DNA of 64,000 nt from an uncultured Collinsella sp. Its GTDB lineage: Bacteria; Actinomycetota; Coriobacteriia; Coriobacteriales; Coriobacteriaceae. Under the pieces are notes generated by a model that saw only the letters and a program-made list of their open reading frames with translations, searched no databases and was not told the DNA's origin. The stretch spans positions 18,688 through 82,687 of the forward strand of contig UQHV01000009.1 of NCBI GenBank assembly GCA_900540895.1, read 5' to 3'. The translations under genes and the position numbers were made by a program. This document shows, piece after piece, positions 32,001-40,178 of this stretch. Every line of letters begins with the position of its first letter. Position 1 is the first letter of the stretch.

Positions 32001-32802
32001 AAGACTTCTCCAGTCAGAATTGAAGCATGTGAGCAAATGGGTGTACGCCTTAATCTTGGTAATTTATGCGTGCATGGTGGCATTGCAGCTTAATTCTTTC
32101 CCGATGTGGTTCTGTAGCCTCCGTGAGAACAGTTTCTTGGGCTTTTTCCCAGACCCGACGCTTCGGCTATCGGCAGAGGATGTCCTTCTATTTGGTAATG
32201 CAGAGGTCTTTCGCGGTCTGCTGTTCAACGTAGCCCCGTTGGCTCATGCATTGTTCTTTCCGTTCATCGCGGCTTGCATTGTGCCGCGCTTTGTCAGTTC
32301 GGGCTTAATTGAGGAACCGTGGGGGTTGTCGGCGGCTCGGGGAGGGAAGCGGGTGTGCGCTACTGTTGCGCGGGCGATACTGTCATCCCTCGCCCTTTTG
32401 GTCGCGTTTATCCTGTCGAGTGTCGTTTTGTACTGTCTTAACTGCGCAATCGTTCTGGATGCTCAGCAGTATTTCAACCTGCATGTATTTTGCTATCGAC
32501 TTGTTCTTGCTGCCGCTGCCTGCCTTGCATACGTGGTCTCTTGCGTGATCGCTGTTTCCTATTTTGGGTCCGGCTTCGGTCCGATTGGCATGCTGTTGCT
32601 TGTCAACGTTGTAGCGATCTACATACAGATCGGGGCCAATTCCATGCTTCCGCTTCCAGCCTCGATGCTCATGTGGATTTGTGGCGTGACCCCGTTGGGG
32701 AATAGTCAATGCATTTCGATTCTAATTGACTGCCTAATAAACGTAGCAAGCGTTTTTGCCATTTGCTTTACCGTCGACCGATTGCGGTCGAGATTTCTTT
32801 GA
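31984..32802 (+). CDS. ABC-2 type permease subunit 2
   Basis: A 272-residue membrane protein with about six helices and a Trp/Phe-rich first external loop (FPMWFCSLRENSFLGFFPDP). I chose the ATG at 31984; a GTG at 31975 is an alternative. It overlaps the upstream permease by 17 bases, which implies coupled translation and equal amounts. It ends the three-gene exporter operon. Confidence 0.8.
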   Translation: MARQIKRLLQSELKHVSKWVYALILVIYACMVALQLNSFPMWFCSLRENSFLGFFPDPTLRLSAEDVLLFGNAEVFRGLLFNVAPLAHALFFPFIAACIVPRFVSSGLIEEPWGLSAARGGKRVCATVARAILSSLALLVAFILSSVVLYCLNCAIVLDAQQYFNLHVFCYRLVLAAAACLAYVVSCVIAVSYFGSGFGPIGMLLLVNVVAIYIQIGANSMLPLPASMLMWICGVTPLGNSQCISILIDCLINVASVFAICFTVDRLRSRFL

Positions 32803-32841
32803 TTGCTTGTGAGGGATAAACATACCGAGCATACCAAATAC

Positions 32842-32875
32842 GGGGGGCGGGCACCGTGGCTGGTGTCCGCCCCCC
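32842..32875. terminator. Strong GC hairpin between convergent operons
   Basis: A 14-base stem: 32842-32855 (GGGGGGCGGGCACC) with 32862-32875, containing one G-U pair. It lies between the ABC exporter and the convergent C26 gene. No clear T-run is present on either side. Confidence 0.6.
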
Positions 32876-32910
32876 TGGCATGGAAGGTTTAAGCCTGTGT
32901 GGTTCGCGAA

Positions 32911-33720
32911 CTAACGGGCCTGCTTTACCTTGGCCGCTGCCTCGACAAAAGACTTCCACAGGTTAAAGTCGGTCTCGAGCGTCTGCCAGGTGTACTCGGG
33001 GTGCCATTGCACGCCCAGGCAGAAGGGTTGACCCTCGACCTCGATGCACTCGGGCACGCCGTCGGTTGCTTGGGCGACCAGGCGCGTATGCTTGCCCAGA
33101 CGATCGACACAGCAATGGTGCGCCGAGTTGGTCTGGATGAGCCTGTGCCCGCCGAGTGCGCGCTCCAGCAGCGAGCCCGGTACGACCTCGACGGGGTGCA
33201 CGGGATCGTTGAGTACGTGGGTATGACGCCACTGCGTGCGGCCCTCGCGCGCGCCCAGGCTCGGCACGTCCATGCACAGGGTGCCGCCGGTGGCGACGTT
33301 GAGCAGCTGCGTGCCGCGGCAGGTGGTAAAGAGCGGCTTTTTGGCGCGGAGCACCTCGCCGACCAGCTTAAACTCAAAGCTATCGCGGATCTCGCAGCAG
33401 AGGGTGGGGTCGTAGGGTCGCTCGTCGCCCCAGCGCTTGGGGTTGACATCCGGGCCGCCGGGGATGGCGATGCCGTCGGCGATATCGACGTAATGACGGA
33501 TGACCTCAATGTCCTCGGTGATGGACATCTGCAGCGGCAGGCCGCCAGCGGCAAGGATGGCATCGACAAAGACACTTGCGATTTCCTCGTTGGGGGAGAG
33601 CATCTCGGTTAAAAACGGCTCCGCCTCTTCCCAGCGCGGTGCGACGAGGATGAGTGGGCGGTCGGCGGGGGCAACGTCGACGTGCGGGGTGTAGGACGAT
33701 GAGGTGCGGGTTCCGATCAT
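32911..33720 (-). CDS. Gamma-glutamyl-gamma-aminobutyrate hydrolase-like C26 peptidase
   Basis: Class I glutamine amidotransferase-fold hydrolase of 269 residues. The nucleophile is Cys134 in FTTCRGTQLLNV, the oxyanion region is IPGGPDVNP near residue 87, and the His/Glu pair is in VQWHPEYT near 234. PuuD-like members cleave gamma-glutamyl bonds of GABA, polyamines or peptides. It is the last gene behind a four-gene polar amino acid importer on the same strand (87-base gap), so hydrolysis of an imported or derived gamma-glutamyl compound is a fair inference. Confidence 0.88.
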   Translation of the reverse strand: MIGTRTSSSYTPHVDVAPADRPLILVAPRWEEAEPFLTEMLSPNEEIASVFVDAILAAGGLPLQMSITEDIEVIRHYVDIADGIAIPGGPDVNPKRWGDERPYDPTLCCEIRDSFEFKLVGEVLRAKKPLFTTCRGTQLLNVATGGTLCMDVPSLGAREGRTQWRHTHVLNDPVHPVEVVPGSLLERALGGHRLIQTNSAHHCCVDRLGKHTRLVAQATDGVPECIEVEGQPFCLGVQWHPEYTWQTLETDFNLWKSFVEAAAKVKQAR

Positions 33721-33807
33721 GGTTGCGGCTTTCGAATCCGGGTGGACATGGCACAGGGGTGGCGCGGGGCAAACGTTACTGATGAATTTGCCCGAGTGGC
33801 AATTGGG

Positions 33808-34572
33808 TTAGTGGCCCTTGATGGAGTTGAGGAAGTCCTGGGCGCGCTTGGTCTGGGGATGGTCGAAGAACTCGTCGGGTGTGCCGGTTTCCACGATCTG
33901 GCCGTCGGCCATAAATACGACGCGGTCTGCTACGCGGCGGGCAAAGTTCATCTCGTGCGTAATGACGATCATCGTCATGCCCTGCTGGGCCAGACGGACC
34001 ATGACCTCGAGTACCTCGTTGATCATCTCGGGATCGAGGGCACTCGTGGGCTCGTCAAAGAGCATGGCCTTGGGTTGCATGGCAAGCGAGCGGGCGATGG
34101 CTACGCGCTGTTGCTGGCCGCCCGAGAGCTGTGCGGGCACCTTATCGGCCTGCTCGGCCACGCCCACGCGGCCCAGCAGGTCCATGGCGCGCTCACGGGC
34201 TTCGTCCTTGGAGACGCCCAGCACATCAACCGGTCCCAGCATGACGTTCTGCAGTACGGTCATATGTGCGAACAGGTTGAACTGCTGAAACACCATGCCC
34301 AGCTCGGCACGCATGCGGGCAAGATCCTTGCCTTCTTGCGGCAGGGGCTCGCCCTCGATGAGGATCTCGCCCGAGTCGATGGTTTCCAGGCGGTTGATGG
34401 TTCGGCACATGGTCGACTTGCCCGAGCCCGAGGGGCCAATCACCACGACGACCTCGCCGCGGTCGACCGAGAGATTGATGTCGTTGAGGACGTGCAGATC
34501 GCCATAGTGCTTATCGACGTGTCTGAGCTCGATCAGCGGCTGATTGCCGGTGGAAGAGGTGCTCTGTGCCAT
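33808..34572 (-). CDS. Polar amino acid ABC transporter, ATP-binding protein
   Basis: A 254-residue ATPase of the GlnQ/HisP group. Walker A is IGPSGSGKSTMCR near residue 42, the Q-loop is GMVFQQFNLFAHMTV, the signature is LSGGQQQRVAIARSL, Walker B is AMLFDEPTSALDPE, and the H-loop is ITHEMNF. AAGGAG precedes the start. It is the fourth gene of the operon, after the binding protein and two permeases, and energises uptake of glutamate, glutamine or a related amino acid. Confidence 0.95.
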   Translation of the reverse strand: MAQSTSSTGNQPLIELRHVDKHYGDLHVLNDINLSVDRGEVVVVIGPSGSGKSTMCRTINRLETIDSGEILIEGEPLPQEGKDLARMRAELGMVFQQFNLFAHMTVLQNVMLGPVDVLGVSKDEARERAMDLLGRVGVAEQADKVPAQLSGGQQQRVAIARSLAMQPKAMLFDEPTSALDPEMINEVLEVMVRLAQQGMTMIVITHEMNFARRVADRVVFMADGQIVETGTPDEFFDHPQTKRAQDFLNSIKGH

Positions 34573-34607
34573 GTGCTCGGCTCCTTATGACTCGAAATGG
34601 TAAAGCG

Positions 34608-35441
34608 TTAGCGGATGATGGTCGCGCCGGTCTTGTGCGAAACGTAGACAGCAGCCTTGTTAATCGCGACGTTGATGAGGATATAGATGACCGCGATAAC
34701 CAGGTAGACCGACACGAGGGCGTCGTAGTTGGTAATGAGCACGCGGGCGTTTTGCATGAGGTCGGGGTAGCTCACCACATAGGCGACGGTGGTGTCTTTG
34801 ACTACGACCACAAGCTGCGAAATCAACGACGGAATGATAAACCGAATGGCCTGCGGCAACACGATTTTAAAGGTGATTTTAGCTTTGGAGAGACCGAGTG
34901 CCTGGGCGGCTTCGACTTGGCCACGCGGTACGGCGTTGACACCGGCACGGAAGATCTCGGCGAGTACGCCGGCGGCAGCGAGCGCGACGGGAAGCGTGAG
35001 CATCCAAAACGACGGCAGCGCGATCTTGTACTGGGGCAGCACCAAAAAGAAGAAGTAGATGAACAGCAGGCTCGGCACGCCGCGGAAGAAATCCGTGAGC
35101 ACGCGGCAGACCAGCTGCAGCGGCTTAATGTCGCTGGTACGGCCGAGCATAAGGGCTAAGCCCAGCACCAGCGCGATGGCGCCGGCGGTGAGTGCGACTT
35201 TAACGGTGCCCTCAAAGCCGGCAAGCAGGAACTTCCAGGTGGTGAGGTGCGTAAAGAAATACCAATAGTGGACCGAAAGCTGGCCGGTCACATAAAAGCG
35301 CTGCAGTACCAGGACGGCGAGCGCGGCGACGGCGACGAGTGAGATAGCGGTGCCGATGCGAATCTTGGCGCGCATCTTGGGGCCGGGAGCCTCGTAGAGC
35401 GCATCGCGCATGGTGAGCGCGGAGGTGGAGTGCTTGCTCAT
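34608..35441 (-). CDS. Polar amino acid ABC transporter permease (second)
   Basis: A 277-residue HisM/GlnP-type permease with an added N-terminal cytoplasmic stretch and helix (~residues 25-48) before the core. The EAA loop, GQVEAAQALGLSKAKITFKI with PQAIR following, docks the ATPase. Its ATG overlaps the stop of the first permease by 4 bases (ATGA), implying coupled synthesis. Confidence 0.93.
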   Translation of the reverse strand: MSKHSTSALTMRDALYEAPGPKMRAKIRIGTAISLVAVAALAVLVLQRFYVTGQLSVHYWYFFTHLTTWKFLLAGFEGTVKVALTAGAIALVLGLALMLGRTSDIKPLQLVCRVLTDFFRGVPSLLFIYFFFLVLPQYKIALPSFWMLTLPVALAAAGVLAEIFRAGVNAVPRGQVEAAQALGLSKAKITFKIVLPQAIRFIIPSLISQLVVVVKDTTVAYVVSYPDLMQNARVLITNYDALVSVYLVIAVIYILINVAINKAAVYVSHKTGATIIR

Positions 35442-36097
35442 CGGAGGATCCTCACCTTCTTATCGATATAGTTGCCAATGTGGCTCACCACAAAGGCCGT
35501 GCCCAGGTAGCCGAGCGCCGAGATAAAGAACGCGGCGACGCCGCCGAGCGAGCGCGTGTTGATGTAGCTCACCACGCCGGTGAGCTCCTGCGGTTTAAGC
35601 GGCACCTGACTGCCGAGCGCGGTGGTGAGCATGACGGCGATAAAGAGGTTGGTCATGGGCAGCACGCTCGAGCGCAGCGCCTGCGGAATCACGATCTTGG
35701 CGAGGATACGGCTGAAGCTCATGCCCAGCGAGCGGGCGGCTTCCACCTGGCCGACACCGACGGTGTTGATGCCGCTCATAAAGTTCTCAGAGCCAAAGGC
35801 AGAACCCAAGAGCACTGTGGCGACGATGACGCAGGTGCGGTAGGGCAGGACGACCTTGAGCGGCGGCAGCGCGTAGACGACGATAATGAGCAGCGCGATG
35901 CCGGGGATGTTACGGAAGACCTGGACATACAGGTCGCCAAAGACGCGCAGCGGCTTGAGCGGCGACACGCGCATCACGGTGACGGCGACGGCCAGCACCA
36001 TGGCGATGGCAAACGACTCAAGCGTCATGCCCCAGGTTGCTAGCAGCGCGTCGATATAGTTCTGGCCATAGAGCGACCAGAGCTCGGAGAGACTCAT
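35438..36097 (-). CDS. Polar amino acid ABC transporter permease (first)
   Basis: A 219-residue core-size permease of the HisM/GlnP group. The EAA loop is GQVEAARSLGMSFSRILAKI with PQALR following, near residue 130. It pairs with the second permease to form the channel. It lies 138 bases after the binding-protein gene, with a hairpin in between that probably lowers permease expression relative to the binding protein. Confidence 0.93.
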   Translation of the reverse strand: MSLSELWSLYGQNYIDALLATWGMTLESFAIAMVLAVAVTVMRVSPLKPLRVFGDLYVQVFRNIPGIALLIIVVYALPPLKVVLPYRTCVIVATVLLGSAFGSENFMSGINTVGVGQVEAARSLGMSFSRILAKIVIPQALRSSVLPMTNLFIAVMLTTALGSQVPLKPQELTGVVSYINTRSLGGVAAFFISALGYLGTAFVVSHIGNYIDKKVRILR

Positions 36098-36121
36098 GCG
36101 GACCTCCCGCCGATAAGGAAA

Positions 36122-36147
36122 GGGGCTCCCGTGTGTACGGAAGCCCC
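36122..36147 (-). terminator. Intra-operon stem-loop after the binding-protein gene
   Basis: GGGGCT-C-CCGT (36122-36132) pairs with ACGG-A-AGCCCC (36137-36147), followed on the minus strand by TTTCCTT. Stem-loops here commonly stabilise the binding-protein mRNA or attenuate read-through into the permeases. Confidence 0.65.
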
Positions 36148-36235
36148 GACAACTCTGTGAGGAAACAGTTTACCGCAATAAAGCGCATCGTGCGTTTCCA
36201 TATGGTTTCGTTGCGGCCGTTACCAGGCTCGCTGC

Positions 36236-37231
36236 CTAAGCGCCGATCTCGGGCAGCTCGGGAACATTAGTGTCGCCCGTACGGTCGCCGATGCAGATCT
36301 GCCACAGCTCGGTCCAGGTGCCATCGTCCTCGATCTTCTTAAGGAAGTCGTTGACAAAGGCGACACCGTCGGAATCGAGCGGCAGGCCGATGCCATAGGG
36401 CTCCTTGCTGCCGAAGGGCTTGCCGGCGATCTTGTACTTACCGGGCTCGCGGACCAGGGCGCTCTGCTGCATGTTGTTATCGATGACGTAGGCGTCAACG
36501 CGGCCCTGCTGGAGTGCCTGACGAGCCTCCTCGTCGGTCTTGAACTCCTGCTGGCTGGCCTTGGGAGCGAACTCCTCCAGGATGGCGGGGCCGTTGGAGC
36601 CGGACTGGACGGCGACGTTCTTGTCGGCCAGGTCGTCGACGCTCTTGATGTCGTCGTTATCGGCGAGTACCAGGATGGCCTGCTGGGTGTAGTAGTAGGG
36701 ACCGGCAAAGGAGACGAGCTTCTTGCGCTCATCGGTAATGGTGTAGGTGGCGAAGACGGCGTCGACCTGGCCGTTCTGCAGGACGGACTCACGCGTGTCC
36801 GAGGTTACCTGGGTGATCTCGACCTTGTTCTCGCCCAGAATGTAGTTGGACAGGAGCTGTGCGATACCGGCGTCGAAGCCGCGGGTCTGACCGTCTTTCT
36901 CGTTGAGGAGGGAGAAGAGCGTGGAGGTCTGAACGCCACCGATCTTAAAGACGCCGGCGTCCTTAACGGCCGTGGCCCAGGTGCTGGCGGCGATGGCGTC
37001 GTCATCGGCCTTGGGGCCGTTGTCGACGAGCTTGTCGAATGCCTTAGCGTCGAGCGTGGTGGAAGCCTCGGTATCATTGGAGCTCTTGGAAGAGCCGGCG
37101 GCGGAACCCTTGTCGGCCTCGGTGCTGGTGTCGGAGCAGCCGGCAAGACCAAGGCCGGCGACGGTTGCGAAGGTGGCGGCAACGAAGCCGCGGCGGTCGA
37201 GAACGACCTGCTGGGAGAGGTTCTTGCTCAT
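36236..37231 (-). CDS. Amino acid-binding lipoprotein (Tat-type signal)
   Basis: Extracellular solute-binding protein family 3, 331 residues. The N-terminus has a twin arginine (Arg13-Arg14), a hydrophobic stretch and the lipobox LAGC with Cys32, so the folded protein may leave by Tat and be lipidated. Residues ~70-110 form a linker and the mature bilobal domain follows, with the typical FDAGIAQLL and AVQSGSNGPAIL segments. The permease and ATPase genes downstream fit glutamate or glutamine uptake. Lipidation would need Lgt, encoded at 54135. Confidence 0.92.
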   Translation of the reverse strand: MSKNLSQQVVLDRRGFVAATFATVAGLGLAGCSDTSTEADKGSAAGSSKSSNDTEASTTLDAKAFDKLVDNGPKADDDAIAASTWATAVKDAGVFKIGGVQTSTLFSLLNEKDGQTRGFDAGIAQLLSNYILGENKVEITQVTSDTRESVLQNGQVDAVFATYTITDERKKLVSFAGPYYYTQQAILVLADNDDIKSVDDLADKNVAVQSGSNGPAILEEFAPKASQQEFKTDEEARQALQQGRVDAYVIDNNMQQSALVREPGKYKIAGKPFGSKEPYGIGLPLDSDGVAFVNDFLKKIEDDGTWTELWQICIGDRTGDTNVPELPEIGA

Positions 37232-37348
37232 GGTAGAACACCTTTCTCAATAAAATCCCTAGCGGTTGAGTAGAGTTATACCCTATCGCGCTCAAATGGG
37301 TCAACACGAAATAACTCAGAAACATACTTAACTTATGGGTAATTCTAC

Positions 37349-37382
37349 CTACCAAAAAGGGACAGGCACCTTTGTGGTGGTT
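37349..37382 (+). repeat. GGGACAGG repeat upstream of the binding-protein gene
   Basis: CCAAAAAGGGACAGGCACC then TTTGTGGTGG; same variant as at 54963. It lies in the 376-base gap 37232-37607, which also holds two tandem hairpins and the dxs terminator, but no gene. Confidence 0.75.
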
Positions 37383-37410
37383 CTTGCAGATGTGGTGGCA
37401 TGTCTCGCTG

Positions 37411-37547
37411 CTTTGTCTCAATCTGTAACAGGTAGACGAGGAAATGGGTTCTTACTGTTACAGATTGAGACAAAGGTCTGGGACTAAGACATCTTATCTA
37501 GATCTGTAACAGTTAGACGGGAATTCGGGCCCTAGATGTTACAGATT
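37411..37547. repeat. Two tandem hairpins with shared arms
   Basis: Unit 1: the 21-base arms 37411-37431 and 37455-37475 are perfect inverted copies. Unit 2: ATCTGTAACA (37502-37511) and TGTTACAGAT (37538-37547). Both units have TCTGTAACAG followed by a TAGACG-type start of the loop, then TGTTACAGATTGAGA, so they look like a duplicated hairpin with diverged loops. Confidence 0.7.
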
Positions 37548-37570
37548 GAGATAATTGAGCTGTGAAAACA

Positions 37571-37607
37571 AAAACCTCCGCAGGGGTGCTTCCCCTGCGG
37601 AGGTTTT
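37571..37607 (-). terminator. Rho-independent terminator of dxs
   Basis: AAAACCTCCGCAGGGG (37571-37586) pairs perfectly with its complement at 37592-37607 around TGCTT. It abuts the dxs stop codon. T-runs on both sides make it bidirectional. Confidence 0.9.
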
Positions 37608-39389
37608 TTACTCGTTGAGTAGCCTTACGGCTTCGGCGGCCATATTCTCGACCGTCATGCCGTTCTGAGCCAACAGCTCGTTGGGATCGTAGCGGTCGGG
37701 GAAGCCCTTGGCGATGCCGAAGGTGCGCGTGCGCACGGGCGTGCAGGCCAGGTAGCACGCCACGCGCTCGCCCCAGCCGCCGTCCAAGATGCCGTCCTCG
37801 AGGGTGACGACAACGCGATGCTCGGCGGCAAGACTGTCGAGGAACTCGCGGTCGAGCTCGGTTGCAAAGCGCGGGTTGACGAGCGTGGTCTCGATGCCGT
37901 ACTCGGCGGCCAGGCGGTTTGCCACGCGCTCGCCCAGCTCAAAGAAATCACCGAGTGCGAGCACTGCTACGTCGCGACCCTGGCGAACCACGTTGTAGTG
38001 AACGGCACTGTAGTCGGTGTCTTCGGTGGGCGCAAGGTCGGGACGGCTCACCAGGCCAATGCCGGGCACGCGAATCGCCACAGGATGTTCGCGATGGTCG
38101 AGCGACCAGTTCAGCATGGACAGATATTCCTCCATGCAGGCCGGCGCTAGGTAGCGCATGTTGGGAAGAGCGCCCAGCATGGAAATATCGAAGAACGAGA
38201 GGTGCGTCTCGGACGTGGTGCCAAAGATCGAGGCGCCAAACACCAAGATGGTTGCGGGGGCATCGTTGAGGCACAGGTCGTGCCACAGCTCGTCGTAGGC
38301 GCGCTGCAAAAACGTGCCGTACACACCAAAGACTGGCTTGGCGCCCGAGCGCGCAAGCGCGGTGGCAAAAGTTACGGCGTGCTCCTCGGCAATGCCCACG
38401 TCGACAAACTGCTTACCTGCCGCAGCGCGAAGCTCGGGTGTAAAGCCCATGATGTAGGGCGTGGCGGCCGTGATGCCCACGACCTGCGAATCGCGCTCGA
38501 TGGCGGTGCTGAGCGCCTCGCCCGTAATATCGGCATAGGTGCGCGGTGCGGGCTCGCTCGGATGGCCCGGGCAGAGCTTGCGCCCAGTCGCCATGTCAAA
38601 CGGACCCACGTGGTGCCAGCGTTCCGGGTCGCTCTGGGCTGGCTCAAAGCCCTTGCCCTTGGCGGTGGAGACGTGCAGCACGATGGGGTGATCGATATTG
38701 CGCAGTTCCTGCAACGCGTCGACGAGGGCCAACACATCGTTACCGGCGTCCAGATAGCGGTAGTCGAGCCCCATCGCGCGGAAGACGTTGCGCTCACAGG
38801 CACCGTTGCTGGCGCGCAGCTCGGCCAGATTGCGATACAGGCCGCCATGGTTCTCGGCAATGGACTGGTCGTTATCGTTGACGATGATGATCAGGTTGCT
38901 ATCGAGTTCGGCGGCATTGTTAAAGCCCTCAAACGCCAGGCCGCCCGAAAGCGAGCCGTCGCCAATGATGGTGATGACGTTATACGTGTCGCCCGCCAGG
39001 TCACGCGCGTGGGCAAGGCCGCAGCCCAGGCTCACCGACGTGGAGGTATGGCCCATGGCGAACAGGTCGTGCTCGGACTCGTTGGGATTGGCAAAGCCAG
39101 AAGCCTCACCATAACGCTCCGGATTGATATAGGTGTACGCGCGCCCGGTCAGCGCCTTGTGGGCGTAGGTCTGGTGCGACACGTCAAAGACAATTTTGTC
39201 GGTGGGGGAGTTAAACACGCGATGGAGCGCGACCGTGAGCTCAACGACGCCCAAGTTGGGGGCAACGTGCCCGCCGACGGCGGCGGAGCTTTCGAGGATG
39301 GCGTGGCGAATCTCGTCGCAGAGCTGCGGGAGCTCGGCGCGATTAAGAGCCTTGACGTCCTCGGGCGTTGTCGTTTGCGTAAGCAGCAT
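37608..39389 (-). CDS. dxs: 1-deoxy-D-xylulose-5-phosphate synthase
   Basis: TPP enzyme joining pyruvate and glyceraldehyde 3-phosphate in the first step of the MEP isoprenoid pathway. It has 593 residues, slightly short of the usual ~620. SSAAVGGHVAPNLGVVELTVALH near the start is split here only for brevity; the diphosphate motif GDGSLSGGLAFEGFNNA lies near residue 142, EEHAVTFATALA near 338 and the C-terminal transketolase domain follows. DxsA-like proteins of this length are common in Actinobacteria. It diverges from the HD-protein gene and has a strong terminator at its stop. Confidence 0.93.
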   Translation of the reverse strand: MLLTQTTTPEDVKALNRAELPQLCDEIRHAILESSAAVGGHVAPNLGVVELTVALHRVFNSPTDKIVFDVSHQTYAHKALTGRAYTYINPERYGEASGFANPNESEHDLFAMGHTSTSVSLGCGLAHARDLAGDTYNVITIIGDGSLSGGLAFEGFNNAAELDSNLIIIVNDNDQSIAENHGGLYRNLAELRASNGACERNVFRAMGLDYRYLDAGNDVLALVDALQELRNIDHPIVLHVSTAKGKGFEPAQSDPERWHHVGPFDMATGRKLCPGHPSEPAPRTYADITGEALSTAIERDSQVVGITAATPYIMGFTPELRAAAGKQFVDVGIAEEHAVTFATALARSGAKPVFGVYGTFLQRAYDELWHDLCLNDAPATILVFGASIFGTTSETHLSFFDISMLGALPNMRYLAPACMEEYLSMLNWSLDHREHPVAIRVPGIGLVSRPDLAPTEDTDYSAVHYNVVRQGRDVAVLALGDFFELGERVANRLAAEYGIETTLVNPRFATELDREFLDSLAAEHRVVVTLEDGILDGGWGERVACYLACTPVRTRTFGIAKGFPDRYDPNELLAQNGMTVENMAAEAVRLLNE

Positions 39390-39617
39390 CGTTGTGGGTT
39401 ACTCCATGCGAATCGAGCGCCGGCGCTCCCTCGGCCGGCACAATTGCACAAAACAGTCTCGCACATTTTGGCGTTTGATATGTGACGGCGGCGCGGTAAT
39501 TCGCCAACTGGCGGGGCAAAACGTTTTGTCCGATGCCATACTAGTAAATTCGATGATGATTTTATTCAATGCGTGCAGTCCGTGGTTTGCCGCCGTGAGC
39601 CGCTGGAAGGAGGCAGC

Positions 39618-40175
39618 ATGTCCAGTGCCGTTCGTGCCGAGAAAATCGCGCGCGAGGTCGACGATGCCGCCCGCCAGCTGGCCCAGGCAGGCCGCTTGGA
39701 CCTGACGCACGAGTTTATCCAGCATGGTGACGTGACGGTCTATGCACATGTGACTTCGGTAGCGCGGGCGAGCCTGTCCTTTGCCGAGCGCTTGGGCCGT
39801 GCTGGCATTTCGGTCGACCGTGCCTCGCTGCTGCGCGGAGCCCTGTTACACGATTACTTTCTCTACGATTGGCACGACCCCGACCCGAGCCATCGACTGC
39901 ACGGATTTCGGCATCCGTTTTTTGCCCTGGCACGTGCGGAGGAAGATTTTGAGCTGACGTCGCGCGAGCGGAATATTATCGTGCGGCATATGTTTCCGCT
40001 GGTGCCGGTGCCGCCGACGTGTCGTGAGGCTTGGATTGTATGCCTGGCAGATAAATGGTGCGCGCTGCGCGAGACGGTCGCCGGCCGTCTGCCGCGCAAA
40101 GACGACGCGAACGATTTGAGCGAGGGCTCGAGCGACGGCTCGAGCAAAGATTCGAGTGAAAAGAGGAGAGGGTAG
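39618..40175 (+). CDS. HD domain protein
   Basis: A 185-residue protein with an HD phosphohydrolase-like domain: His44 (VYAHVTSVAR), the His78-Asp79 pair in LLHDYFLYDW, and an RHPFFALARAEE segment with a further His near residue 97. The C-terminal ~25 residues are Ser/Asp/Glu-rich and disordered. The start ATG at 39618 has GGAGG upstream. It is followed after 3 bases by a CmpB-like membrane protein gene, a pairing I believe recurs in Gram-positive gut bacteria. The substrate is unknown. Confidence 0.8.
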   Translation: MSSAVRAEKIAREVDDAARQLAQAGRLDLTHEFIQHGDVTVYAHVTSVARASLSFAERLGRAGISVDRASLLRGALLHDYFLYDWHDPDPSHRLHGFRHPFFALARAEEDFELTSRERNIIVRHMFPLVPVPPTCREAWIVCLADKWCALRETVAGRLPRKDDANDLSEGSSDGSSKDSSEKRRG

Positions 40176-40178
40176 ACG

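Noticed and set aside
37411..37547. Mini CRISPR array
   Set aside because: Only two units, and the repeated parts are the arms of hairpins flanking the variable loop rather than a constant repeat between spacers; no cas genes.
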